This document shows positions 1-6,126 of a stretch of DNA of 8,520 nucleotides, one piece after another. The stretch lies in NCBI GenBank assembly GCA_029240015.1, contig JARBTU010000076.1, positions 1 through 8,520 on the forward strand, written 5' to 3'. Under the pieces are notes generated by a model that was not told the origin of the DNA, ran no database searches, and saw nothing but the letters and a program-made list of their open reading frames with translations. Made by a program: the position numbers and the translations under genes. The DNA comes from Oscillospiraceae bacterium. Its GTDB lineage: Bacteria; Bacillota; Clostridia; Oscillospirales; Ruminococcaceae. Each line of letters starts with the position of its first letter. Positions within the stretch are counted from its first letter, which is position 1.

Positions 1-167
1 CAGAAGGTGTTATATATTAAGTCATCCCGAAGCTCGGGATCAATATCCCCTATATGATCAAGCATAGGCACTATGTAATCCCACGGATTTTCTTCCTCCG
101 CAACACTATATTGATTTTCCCTGATTTTTCTTAATTTAAATATGAGTTGTTCACGCTTATTGTTCAA
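1..167 (-). CDS. DUF2785 family protein, N-terminal part (cut by window edge)
   Basis: The 5' end of a minus-strand gene that runs off the left edge; 55 codons are visible. It begins MNNKREQLIFKLRK and contains the stretch HIGDIDPELRDDLIY (about residues 39-53), which I recognise from memory as typical of the DUF2785 family; its biochemical role is unknown. The start is a TTG at 165-167, chosen because an AGGAG lies 8 bases upstream. The only nearby ATG (173-175) hits a stop after two codons. There is no visible partner on this strand: the next material upstream is AT-rich DNA and a broken reading frame. Family assignment is fairly secure; function is not known. Confidence 0.72.
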   Translation of the reverse strand, partial: MNNKREQLIFKLRKIRENQYSVAEEENPWDYIVPMLDHIGDIDPELRDDLIYNTF

Positions 168-251
168 AATTCCATCTCCTTACTTTCTCTATTATTTCAA
201 CCTTATTTGAAACGGACTATTATAGATCAATATCCACTAAATCCCACTATA

Positions 252-401
252 TTACATATACCCTTGATTTATCAGACGAAGCTTAGATGTTACAAAAATA
301 TCCTTTTCTAGAATATATGGTTATCCATCAATTGATTTAGTATCTGCTGGATAATAGTCATATATTTCTGGGATTATTTTATATATTATATCTGACACCA
401 T
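252..401 (-). pseudogene. Short broken reading frame, unrecognised
   Basis: An ATG at 399-401 follows a purine-rich AGGGGGTGAA and opens a 26-codon frame (begins MVSDIIYKIIPEIYDYYP) ending at TAA 321-323. The same frame continues past that stop for 23 more plausible codons (PYILEKDIFVTSKLRLINQG...) to a TAA at 252-254. The protein-like composition on both sides of the stop suggests a small gene broken by a nonsense change, or the remains of a larger one. I do not recognise the family. It may be chance, because the region is AT-rich and the frame is short. Nothing else is visible between 168 and 430. Confidence 0.3.
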
Positions 402-429
402 TTCACCCCCTGACAACACCCCAAAATGT

Positions 430-754
430 CTATCCTATATCGTTTTTCTTTACCCATATAGATAAGGTCTTTACTATTGGTAATTCATTAATAAGGGAAA
501 CCTGTTTTGACGGGTCTGTTTCTATCTTTTCCCTTACGCGTCGTACATGGGCATTTAGACTGTTTTCATACCCAAAAGGATAAATTGCTAAATCAGGCTT
601 TTCATTTCTGCCAACTGCAATACCTTCAATAGCAGAAGCAGCGATGACGATATTTTCAAAGCCTTCATCCTTTAAGATATTTGAAACTAATTTGAGTAAA
701 TCCGGCTCGTCGTCTACGAGCATTATTTTTTTTGTGCAAAAACGAATTGTCCAT
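430..754 (-). pseudogene. Remnant of an OmpR-family response regulator (frameshift plus internal deletion)
   Basis: The original start is probably the ATG at 752-754, with GGAGG 7 bases upstream, giving MDNSFLHKK. A run of eight A's (minus strand) then shifts the frame. With seven A's the reading would continue directly into IMLVDDEPDLLKLVSNILKD, the start of a receiver domain with its acidic DDE pocket. After KPDLAI the sequence jumps to ENSLNAHVRRVREKIETDPS, which is the recognition-helix region of a winged-helix OmpR-type DNA-binding domain. The rest of the receiver, including the phospho-accepting Asp, and the start of the effector domain are missing, roughly 130 residues compared with a normal ~225-residue protein. 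The C-terminus, which should resemble TVWGVGY, is degraded. It faces the ABC transporter remnant at 901, a common arrangement for bacteriocin- or antibiotic-responsive systems. It is not functional as a regulator. Confidence 0.8.
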
Positions 755-776
755 AGCGTTACCTCCGAATGTAAAT

Positions 777-782
777 ATTATA
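777..782 (-). promoter_or_regulatory. -10 box of the broken response-regulator gene
   Basis: The minus strand reads a perfect TATAAT here, 22 bases upstream of the regulator start at 754 and followed by a good ribosome site (GGAGG). No convincing -35 is seen at 16-18 bases, which fits a promoter needing an activator. The AAAAGTAAGG repeats at 817-859 lie just upstream of where the -35 would be. Confidence 0.55.
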
Positions 783-816
783 ACATAGCGCGTTCATTTT
801 GGGTGCAGTCTTGCGA

Positions 817-859
817 AAAAGTAAGGTAAAAGTAAGGACACGAGAATGTAAAAGTTAGG
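817..859. promoter_or_regulatory. Three phased direct repeats, probable response-regulator operator
   Basis: AAAAGTAAGG occurs at 817-826 and 828-837, and AAAAGTTAGG (one mismatch) at 850-859. The first two are 11 bases apart and the third is 22 bases further, so all lie on the same face of the helix. Direct repeats with one-turn spacing are characteristic of OmpR/PhoB-family binding sites. The repeats sit in the gap between the divergent response-regulator remnant (start 754) and the ABC ATPase remnant (start 901), where they could have controlled both. With both genes broken they may now be orphan sites. The repeat pattern is seen directly; the binding protein is inferred. Confidence 0.62.
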
Positions 860-900
860 ATGGTGTTGTAACATGAAAACAACGAAAGGAGATGTTTCAT

Positions 901-1221
901 ATGAACTATGTTATTACAACAGAACAGTTAACTAAAAAATACAAAAAATTCACTTCCGTTAACAATGTTTCACTTCACATTCGCAAAGGTAGTATTTACG
1001 GTTTCATTGGCCCGAATGGAGCTGGAAAATCCACTACTATGAAAATGTTGTTGGGGCTGACCGCCCCTACAAAGGGTAGCTTTACCATTGATGGGAAGCA
1101 CTTTCCAGATGATCGACTGGAAATCCTGAAAGAGATTGGTTCTTTCATTGAATCGCCCTCGTTTTATGCTAACCTGACAGGCCGGGAAAACCTTGACATT
1201 ATCCGCTCCGCAGGATTTTGA
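901..1221 (+). pseudogene. Truncated ABC transporter ATPase (bacteriocin-immunity/BcrA-like), N-terminal part
   Basis: The frame gives 106 residues beginning MNYVITTEQLTKKYKK. It has a clear Walker A, GPNGAGKST (residues 37-45), and continues to LTGRENLDIIR, the point just before the helical domain. It then stops, so the Q-loop helical region, the signature LSGGQ-like motif, Walker B and the H-loop are absent; a complete ATPase of this type is about 230-310 residues. The start at 901 is preferred because AGGAG (887-891) is 9 bases upstream; the in-frame ATG at 892 would abut that site. Homologues act as the ATPase of a two-part exporter giving immunity to lantibiotics or bacitracin-like peptides. 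The matching permease remnant lies just downstream. It cannot hydrolyse ATP as it stands. Confidence 0.82.
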
Positions 1222-1289
1222 GGTTGTCAAAAAGCTCGGTAGCGGACGCTTTGGATTTAGTTGGTCTTACCGAGGGTTGATTGCAACAA

Positions 1290-1477
1290 GCTCAGTGGGT
1301 ATTACCGAAACGCTTCCAGTGCTTTATCTTCTGAAATGGTGCGCGTGGCTGTTCCTTACCATGCTGCCTTGTGTGGCGACGATGTAGGCGATTACGGTTC
1401 TATTTGAAAAGCCCTTGCTTTCTGTGGGTTTGAACGCACTGGTTATGAGTGTCGGTTTGGCTAAAATGGTTACTTGA
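1290..1477 (+). pseudogene. ABC-2 type permease remnant with in-frame TAG
   Basis: In one frame the sequence reads LLKWCAWLFLTMLPCVATM, a TAG at 1385-1387, then AITVLFEKPLLSVGLNALV and a TGA at 1475-1477. The hydrophobic helix, the FEKPLLSVGLN stretch and the position after a truncated ATPase fit a C-terminal portion of a BcrB/MutE-like ABC-2 permease, from memory of that family. The TAG probably replaces a Trp TGG. Bases ~1205-1290 join the ATPase fragment to this piece and match nothing I recognise, so a deletion of over 1 kb (rest of the ATPase and start of the permease) is likely. The left boundary is approximate. Bases 1478-1570 contain nothing I can identify. Confidence 0.6.
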
Positions 1478-1570
1478 TGGGCAAATAAAAATCACTCAAA
1501 GATATAATGGAATTTTTGAAGCAATTTGATATTATAAAAGGGAGAGTTAGGAGTATCTCTTAAGTCAGTA

Positions 1571-2404
1571 TCAAACTACATAGCGGCGTGAGTGCATGTA
1601 TTTATTTCCCGGCAGCGCATGAGTGGCCTTTGACAGGACAAGTAGGCCTACGCAGAGGTAGAGTATATTCATAACATTTGCACTCATCTCCCGCGGTTTT
1701 TCTCCATACAACAACTCCCAGTATTTTTCAAACCGTTTTGTTACGCTGACGTTTTTGTCAATCTGGTGTAGGTCATCTGACAAACCATCGATTTGTTCCA
1801 CGGATTCCCGTGTGTTTTTCCACTCGAAGAATGGCAGAACATCGTAGACAACGTGTTCCAACTTTTCATTTATCGGATCTCCATAGTTAAACGTTCCCAT
1901 GTCCATGGGGTCGTTTTCCTCAGTCAATTTTTCACCAGCAATGTTGTAAACCGCTTCAAAATGTCCATCTGCGGATATAAACTTCATGTTGTACTCCCCA
2001 TTCCTGCCGAACATATGAAGCCGCGTACTCTGCCGGCTCATGAGTTTCCATCCAAATATGCCACCCTGTTCGTGCCGGATTATTGCCATCATCTCATCAA
2101 GCGTACTTGGGGCACGTGAAAAACAATTGCGGAAATAATGTACTTCTTCCGTAACCGTTCCGATCTTATCGACAAGTTTACAAACTGTATGCGCGACAGC
2201 TATATAATTTGCATCACTAAGGGCATCCGGATCGAGCACCCCTGTTTCCATTTGCGACATAATCCTGTCCAGTTCAACCTGCGCCGCCATTCGGCCGTGA
2301 GCATCCTTCGTTTCTTCGATGGAATCCATCAGTATAGAAAATGCAGTAAGTATGCAGACGATTACTGCAAAGGTTAAAAAAATAATCATAATACGCTTCT
2401 TCAT
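1571..2404 (-). CDS. Membrane-anchored protein of unknown function (277 aa)
   Basis: A complete gene with start ATG at 2404 and GGAG about 9 bases upstream. Residues 5-25 form a hydrophobic helix after MKKR, an uncleaved signal-anchor by appearance, and residues 243-260 form a second one near the C-terminus, so the ~215-residue middle probably lies outside the membrane, likely extracytoplasmic. The middle has a dense, conserved-looking block at about 130-200 containing HMFGRNGEYNMKF, DGHFEAVYN, NDPMDMGTFNYGDP and YDVLPFFEW. I have a vague memory of similar blocks in clostridial secreted or polymorphic-toxin-like proteins, but I cannot name a family or function. It is the only intact gene among decayed neighbours. 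Its upstream region shares an 87%-identical 54-bp promoter-like block with the glycolipid operon at 7610-7663, which suggests joint control. Confidence 0.75.
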   Translation of the reverse strand: MKKRIMIIFLTFAVIVCILTAFSILMDSIEETKDAHGRMAAQVELDRIMSQMETGVLDPDALSDANYIAVAHTVCKLVDKIGTVTEEVHYFRNCFSRAPSTLDEMMAIIRHEQGGIFGWKLMSRQSTRLHMFGRNGEYNMKFISADGHFEAVYNIAGEKLTEENDPMDMGTFNYGDPINEKLEHVVYDVLPFFEWKNTRESVEQIDGLSDDLHQIDKNVSVTKRFEKYWELLYGEKPREMSANVMNILYLCVGLLVLSKATHALPGNKYMHSRRYVV

Positions 2405-2471
2405 TGTCTTAGTCTCCGTATGGAAATTTGTTTTAGTTTTCGCAGGAAGCTGGACAAAGGTTTAAAAGCAA

Positions 2472-2525
2472 TGCTTCCATCGTTGTAAAACAATCATACT
2501 AACGCCGTATAAACTGAATTTAAAC
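2472..2525 (-). promoter_or_regulatory. Promoter/operator block, copy B (upstream of the 277-aa gene)
   Basis: This 54-bp stretch matches 7610-7663 at 47 of 54 positions by hand alignment. On the minus strand it starts GTTTAAATTCAGTTTATAC, with GTTTA repeated exactly 11 bases apart, followed by a -10-like TATGAT (2493-2498). No consensus -35 is present; the repeats occupy that place, as in promoters activated by OmpR/PhoP-type regulators. It ends about 70 bases before the start codon at 2404. Confidence 0.6.
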
Positions 2526-2548
2526 CAAAAAAAATAATCATTCGCTCA

Positions 2549-2602
2549 TAAAAAATACCGCAATTTCATGAAGCGAAAATTCGGCATTTACTGGTATTTT
2601 TA
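2549..2602. terminator. Hairpin terminator-like sequence
   Basis: AAAAATACC (2551-2559) pairs with GGTATTTTT (2593-2601), with a partly pairing interior. T-rich stretches flank it on either strand, so it could act both ways. It sits between the end of the ABC/unknown fusion frame (stop at 2604-2606) and promoter block copy B, so it probably terminates the minus-strand remnant upstream. The low-GC stem makes it only moderately convincing. Confidence 0.45.
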
Positions 2603-2603
2603 G

Positions 2604-2883
2604 TTATCTCTTAAACCAATACCCCGCGCCACTTATGCCATCGTCACAAATAGCAACTTCAAAGCCGCTGATTTCCAAGAAATCACGTTCTATGAGCCTT
2701 TCAATTCGCTCTTTTGCTTTCGCCGGAGCAATTCTTTGAGCGCGGCAGCATAGTTCAAGTAGTCGTGCCCGCTCCGTTCGGGCCGAGCAGCCCGTATACG
2801 CCGCTCTCCATGCAGAGCGAAATGCCTTTCAAGACATCTTTGTCCTTGAAGCAATTTGTGATGTTTTCCAGTTGGATTTGCAT
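2604..2883 (-). pseudogene. ABC ATPase N-terminal remnant joined to an unrecognised tail
   Basis: Starting at ATG 2883 (with AGAGG upstream) the frame reads MQIQLENITNCFKDKDVLKG and continues to GLLGPNGAGTTT before a TGA at 2755-2757, 42 residues in all. This is the start of a second ABC ATPase, different from the one at 901. Its Walker A should read GPNGAGKTT, but the essential Lys is replaced by Thr at the break point. After a frame change, the next ~55 codons are open down to TAA 2604-2606 and include AKERIERLIERDFLEISGF and CDDGISGAGYWFKR, a protein-like stretch I cannot assign. The two parts appear to have been joined by a deletion. It is non-functional as a transporter ATPase. Confidence 0.65.
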
Positions 2884-3044
2884 GTTTCTACCTCTTTCTG
2901 GTTTTGTTTTTGTTTGTGCCAACGAAAGCTATCTTAACAGCGAAAGGTAAACACGCAATCCCTAAATGGCAAACAGTTGGTAAACTGATACGAATTATTC
3001 CAAGCATTCCGCATGGTCTATACAATGTATAAGGATGATATGAT

Positions 3045-3194
3045 ATGCCAAGAGAACGCAACCGCACGCCGTTTATAAGTTTCGGGGCAGATATGAAAGA
3101 AGCCCGGCAAGTGTGGTCCAGCTTCGCTGCACACCGCATAAGAAAAAGAACAATTTTACCTGTCCCGGTAAATTGTTCTTTTTGTCAGCGTTAG
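3045..3194 (+). pseudogene. XRE-type regulator remnant (first ~21 residues)
   Basis: An ATG at 3045, with AAGGATGA just upstream, opens a 49-codon frame beginning MPRERNRTPFISFGADMKEAR. The PF-SFG--(M/I)K-AR pattern is how small helix-turn-helix regulators on Tn916/Tn1549-like conjugative elements commonly begin. After residue ~21 the resemblance stops: the helix-turn-helix (usually SREELA...) is missing. The rest of the frame is coded by DNA of a terminator hairpin (3143-3183), so it is unlikely to be real protein. I read it as a stump left by a mobile element or deletion. Bases 2884-3044 hold no recognisable gene, though a promoter for this stump may lie there. Confidence 0.45.
3143..3183. 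terminator. Long hairpin terminator after the glycolipid operon
   Basis: AAAAAGAACAATTTTACC (3143-3160) pairs with GGTAAATTGTTCTTTTT (3167-3183) with one bulged base and a 6-base loop. It has a T-run on each strand, so it can act bidirectionally. It lies 43 bases beyond the stop of the TVP38 gene. The stem is nearly the same as that at 7667-7716, at the other end of the operon. Confidence 0.75.
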
Positions 3195-3225
3195 AAAACA
3201 AAACCTGCACTACATGGGTAATCTC

Positions 3226-3813
3226 TTAAACGATACCCGCAATCCATGAAAGCGCAAAGCTGTATGCAGCAATAGAAAGCGGTTTGCATAGAAAGATTAT
3301 TGCAATAAATTTTTTGAGTTTCATTTTTGTAAGTCCTGCCAGCATACACAAGAAATCATCGGGAGCTACCGGCAGTAAAATGGCAATGGCAAAACAAGTA
3401 TCAAAGCGGCTTTTCTTGTCCAGCCAGCCAATAAATTTATCATAAATTTTTTTTGGAGAAACTCTTTGTAAAAAGGTTATACCCAATCTGCGCGTCAATA
3501 AGAAAGCGATAACTGATCCAACGGCAATCCCAATGTAGTTGTATACAAATCCCTCCACGGGACCGAATATAAACACGCCCGCAAGTAAGCTAATACCGCC
3601 CGGAATGATTGGTATGACCACTTGTACGATTTGCAGAATCACAAACGCCACAGGCCCCCAAATTCCAGTTTTTTGGACAAAGCTCTTTAACGACTCCAAT
3701 GATGAAAAAAATCCGTTATTCCATCCATAAATGGCTAAAATTAAGATAAGAATCAGTCCAAGTATGGATGTTATATTAAACACTATTTTAAGCGCTATCT
3801 TCTTTCCAGCCAT
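3226..3813 (-). CDS. TVP38/TMEM64 (DedA superfamily) membrane protein
   Basis: A 195-residue integral membrane protein. A hydrophobic helix spans about 10-30. The VTT/DedA core follows, with QIVQVVIPIIPGGISLLAG (61-79), FGPVEGFVYNYIGIAVGS (83-100), then AFLLTRRLG (103-111) and a later hydrophobic pair around LLPVAPDDFLCMLAGLTKM (146-164). Family members are linked to lipid movement across membranes and membrane homeostasis; DedA-superfamily relatives translocate polyprenyl phosphates. The start ATG (3811-3813) lies inside the end of the upstream glycosyltransferase gene (19-base overlap), with AGGGG upstream, which implies translational coupling. As last gene of a glycolipid operon it may help distribute the product between leaflets, an inference from context. 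Its C-terminus (WIAGIV) is short and lies at a repeated sequence, so the last residues may result from a rearrangement. Confidence 0.85.
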   Translation of the reverse strand: MAGKKIALKIVFNITSILGLILILILAIYGWNNGFFSSLESLKSFVQKTGIWGPVAFVILQIVQVVIPIIPGGISLLAGVFIFGPVEGFVYNYIGIAVGSVIAFLLTRRLGITFLQRVSPKKIYDKFIGWLDKKSRFDTCFAIAILLPVAPDDFLCMLAGLTKMKLKKFIAIIFLCKPLSIAAYSFALSWIAGIV

Positions 3814-4877
3814 ACTTTCAATCGTCCCCTTTTTCTGCAGTTTTCTTTTTCCTCCTTTGAGCTGATATAAGCATTATGATAAAAGCTCGTCCATTGTCGT
3901 AAAATGCTTTCTTCGGAATATAGCTGATGACACTTCCATGACTTCTCACACCATTGGTTATATGCGGAGGCATCCTTTGCGATATTATATATAAAAGCTG
4001 CAAATTCGTCTGTGCTTTGCCCTTTCATGCAGTAATCAAACAGTATGTCGCTATAAAGCGGAATGTCCCTTACCAATACGGGTTTTTTACAGCAGAGAGC
4101 CTCCAGAATGGACATAGGGAACAATTCATCGTAGGATGGGAGGAACATCATATCTGCCATATTATAGACATCAGGCATATCCTCCCGCGATAAAATCCCG
4201 AGGAAGGACACGTTTTTCGGCGGATTGGAACGGAGCTTTTTAATTTCCTCATACCCGTCGCTGATCTGACCAAAGGAGAAACCGCCTACCCAGACAAAAT
4301 GAACATCAGGCATTTTTTTAGCTGTTTCCACAAAATCAAAGACCCCTTTTCGTGTCTGAAGCTGGCCGACACCCAAAACAATGAACTTACTTATGGGGAT
4401 GCCGTACCGGAGCCGTGAGGCTCGGGTTACTTCATCGTTCATTGGATAGAAGTTCTTTGAGGATACAAAGTTAGGAATGCAGAGCACTTTTGGGCGGTCA
4501 ATGCCATACGAGCGGATACGCTCCACAAAATACGGGTTCACTGTAACCAGATAGTCCATGCTATTGTAAAAAGCCAGCAGATACTTATAAAAGACTTTCC
4601 TTGCTAATCCGGGCAGTTTCAGGCTTTCGTCGAGCGTTTCAGGTAAAAAATGCACATAGCCGATACCAACAGTGGAATGACTGTTCAGTAGCCGTTCAAA
4701 ATAATACGGGAGGTTTACGGTGTGGTAATGCACTAAATCAAAACGCCCTTTTTTGTTCTCGGATATAATGAAGTCGGTCAATCCTTCCCGTACCAACCCC
4801 ACCTGCTCGTCATAACAGGAACCCACGCCTTGACCTTTCACGCAGTTTGCTGATGATCGCATATTGATTGTAAGCAT
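3795..4877 (-). CDS. GT4 glycosyltransferase, LafB/BgsA/CpoA-like (adds second sugar to glycosyl-diacylglycerol)
   Basis: A 360-residue GT-B fold enzyme of family GT4. The N-terminal half begins MLTINMRSSANCVKGQGVGS and contains FDLVHYHTVNLPYY and GYVHFLPETLDESLKLP. The C-terminal half has GVGQLQTRKGVFDF (169-182), WVGGFSFGQISDGYEEIK, and the donor-binding E-x7-E pair Glu251/Glu259 within DELFPMSILEAL. These stretches closely recall the LafB/CpoA/BgsA enzymes, which extend monoglycosyl-diacylglycerol to the diglycosyl lipid that anchors lipoteichoic acid in streptococci and enterococci. It should act at the cytoplasmic membrane face using a nucleotide sugar; which sugar cannot be told. The start is set by a strong AAGGAGG 7 bases upstream. 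The gene overlaps the preceding glycosyltransferase by 40 bases and the following TVP38 gene by 19. The family call is secure; the exact linkage is not. Confidence 0.86.
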   Translation of the reverse strand: MLTINMRSSANCVKGQGVGSCYDEQVGLVREGLTDFIISENKKGRFDLVHYHTVNLPYYFERLLNSHSTVGIGYVHFLPETLDESLKLPGLARKVFYKYLLAFYNSMDYLVTVNPYFVERIRSYGIDRPKVLCIPNFVSSKNFYPMNDEVTRASRLRYGIPISKFIVLGVGQLQTRKGVFDFVETAKKMPDVHFVWVGGFSFGQISDGYEEIKKLRSNPPKNVSFLGILSREDMPDVYNMADMMFLPSYDELFPMSILEALCCKKPVLVRDIPLYSDILFDYCMKGQSTDEFAAFIYNIAKDASAYNQWCEKSWKCHQLYSEESILRQWTSFYHNAYISSKEEKENCRKRGRLKVWLERR

Positions 4878-6064
4878 TGGGTTTCCTCCTTATATAGCGT
4901 ACCGCTGTTTTTTTTCAACAATGTTTCTTCATAAAGAGCCTCTACCGTTCTCGCAAAGGTCATCGCGGAAAAAGGCACTGTGGAACGCAGGGCGGCCATC
5001 GACATACCTTGTAAGTTGGTATCACTGGACAGAGTTGCCTGCAAAACGTTGAGGAAACCAGCTTTATCTGAAAATTCAAAACCATTCACTCCATCAAACA
5101 GTACATGATCCAGACAAGAATCCGTTTTCGCTATCAGGGGCAGCCCTGCGGCAAGGGCTTCAATATAGGTCAATCCCTGCGTTTCGCTCTGCGAAGCGCT
5201 GACAAACACATCACCCAATTGATAATAGAGGCCGATCTGATCCCAAGGCTTTTCTCCTGCGAAGATGACCTGTTTTCCAATTCCAAGGGATTGGGTCAGT
5301 GATTGCAAGTTTTCCCTGTCCGGGCCGTCTCCGACTATGAGGAATTTGGCCTCGGAATGTTGCGAAAAATACTCTTTAAGACCGTGAAGGACTTCTGCGA
5401 TGTTCTTTTCTTTGGAGATTCTTCCGATATAAAGAAGAACTTTGTCCGTATACTCAAGCCCATATTCTTCTCTTAACGCCGCTACATCATCGGTGTCGTA
5501 CCTAACAGGGGTGAATTTGTCCAGCTCGATGCCAGTGGGGATTACTGCTACTTTGTTCCTCACGCCGTATACCCGAAGCATTTCTTCCACCTTTTCTGTA
5601 GGAGCGATTACCGCATTCGCCGTATTACAAAAATGGCGGCTCAATTTCCGAGCAAGGGTTTTGGCTGCGGCATCAAGAGCACCGATCTTTGCAATGTAGT
5701 GGGTATATTGTTCATACATGGTGTGCATGGTGTGGACGGTTGGGATACCAAGTTCATTAGCTATCGTCCGTCCAAATATTCCAAGGGAAAACTCCGTGTG
5801 GGTGTGTATCAAATCAAGCTGCAACGCTCTGATTTTTCTTGCGATACCCGGATGATAGAGCACTCCAATCCGTCTTGCGCTTGCAAAGGGGATGCTGGGC
5901 AGCCGGTATACATTGCGTTCATTTGCCGATGCCCTCGGATCAGTGGTGGTAAATATATAGATGCTGTGCCCCTGCTTCTCCAAATTTTCTTTTAACACCA
6001 AAACGGAGGTTGCTACTCCATTGATCTGTGGATAGTAGGTATCGGTAAAAACTCCTATTTTCAT
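4838..6064 (-). CDS. GT4 glycosyltransferase, LafA/BgsB-like monoglycosyl-diacylglycerol synthase
   Basis: A 408-residue GT4 enzyme. The N-terminus MKIGVFTDTYYPQINGVATS is the hallmark of this group, followed by LIHTHTEFSLGIFGR (85-99), HTMHTMYEQYTHYI (111-124) and VIPTGIELDKF (174-184). The nucleotide-sugar domain carries YIGRISKEKN (212-221), VGDGPDRE (244-251) and the E-x7-E pair Glu294/Glu302 in SETQGLTYIEALAAGLP. Relatives (LafA, BgsB, alpha-monoglucosyldiacylglycerol synthase) transfer a hexose from UDP-sugar to diacylglycerol at the inner membrane face. It probably makes the substrate for the next gene's product. GAGG lies 9 bases before the ATG. It is 62 bases downstream of the acyltransferase stop with no terminator in between, so it belongs to the same operon. 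The length is normal and nothing looks damaged. Sugar and acceptor are inferred from similarity and context. Confidence 0.88.
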   Translation of the reverse strand: MKIGVFTDTYYPQINGVATSVLVLKENLEKQGHSIYIFTTTDPRASANERNVYRLPSIPFASARRIGVLYHPGIARKIRALQLDLIHTHTEFSLGIFGRTIANELGIPTVHTMHTMYEQYTHYIAKIGALDAAAKTLARKLSRHFCNTANAVIAPTEKVEEMLRVYGVRNKVAVIPTGIELDKFTPVRYDTDDVAALREEYGLEYTDKVLLYIGRISKEKNIAEVLHGLKEYFSQHSEAKFLIVGDGPDRENLQSLTQSLGIGKQVIFAGEKPWDQIGLYYQLGDVFVSASQSETQGLTYIEALAAGLPLIAKTDSCLDHVLFDGVNGFEFSDKAGFLNVLQATLSSDTNLQGMSMAALRSTVPFSAMTFARTVEALYEETLLKKNSGTLYKEETQCLQSICDHQQTA

Positions 6065-6126
6065 TGTGTATTCCTCACTTTTCTTTCAGTACAGTATTTT
6101 AAAGACAATGCCTCTTGTTTTAATGC

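Noticed and set aside
970..1230. 86-codon minus-strand frame opposite the truncated ATPase.
   Set aside because: It is antisense to a clear Walker A-containing sequence and has no domain of its own.
1793..2377. Two plus-strand frames opposite the 277-residue protein gene.
   Set aside because: They are shadows of a complete gene with its own promoter and ribosome site.
2888..3139. 83-codon minus-strand open frame upstream of the second ATPase remnant.
   Set aside because: It is opposite the XRE-type stump, has no recognisable motif and no clear start signal; better explained as chance.
3143..3183. The two similar hairpins considered as CRISPR repeats or transposon terminal inverted repeats.
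   Set aside because: There are only two copies 4.5 kb apart, in the same orientation and each self-complementary, with T-runs typical of terminators; no transposase or spacer array is present.
5633..5995. 120-codon open frame on the plus strand.
   Set aside because: It lies opposite the well-supported LafA-like glycosyltransferase; its composition shows no domain and there is no ribosome site.
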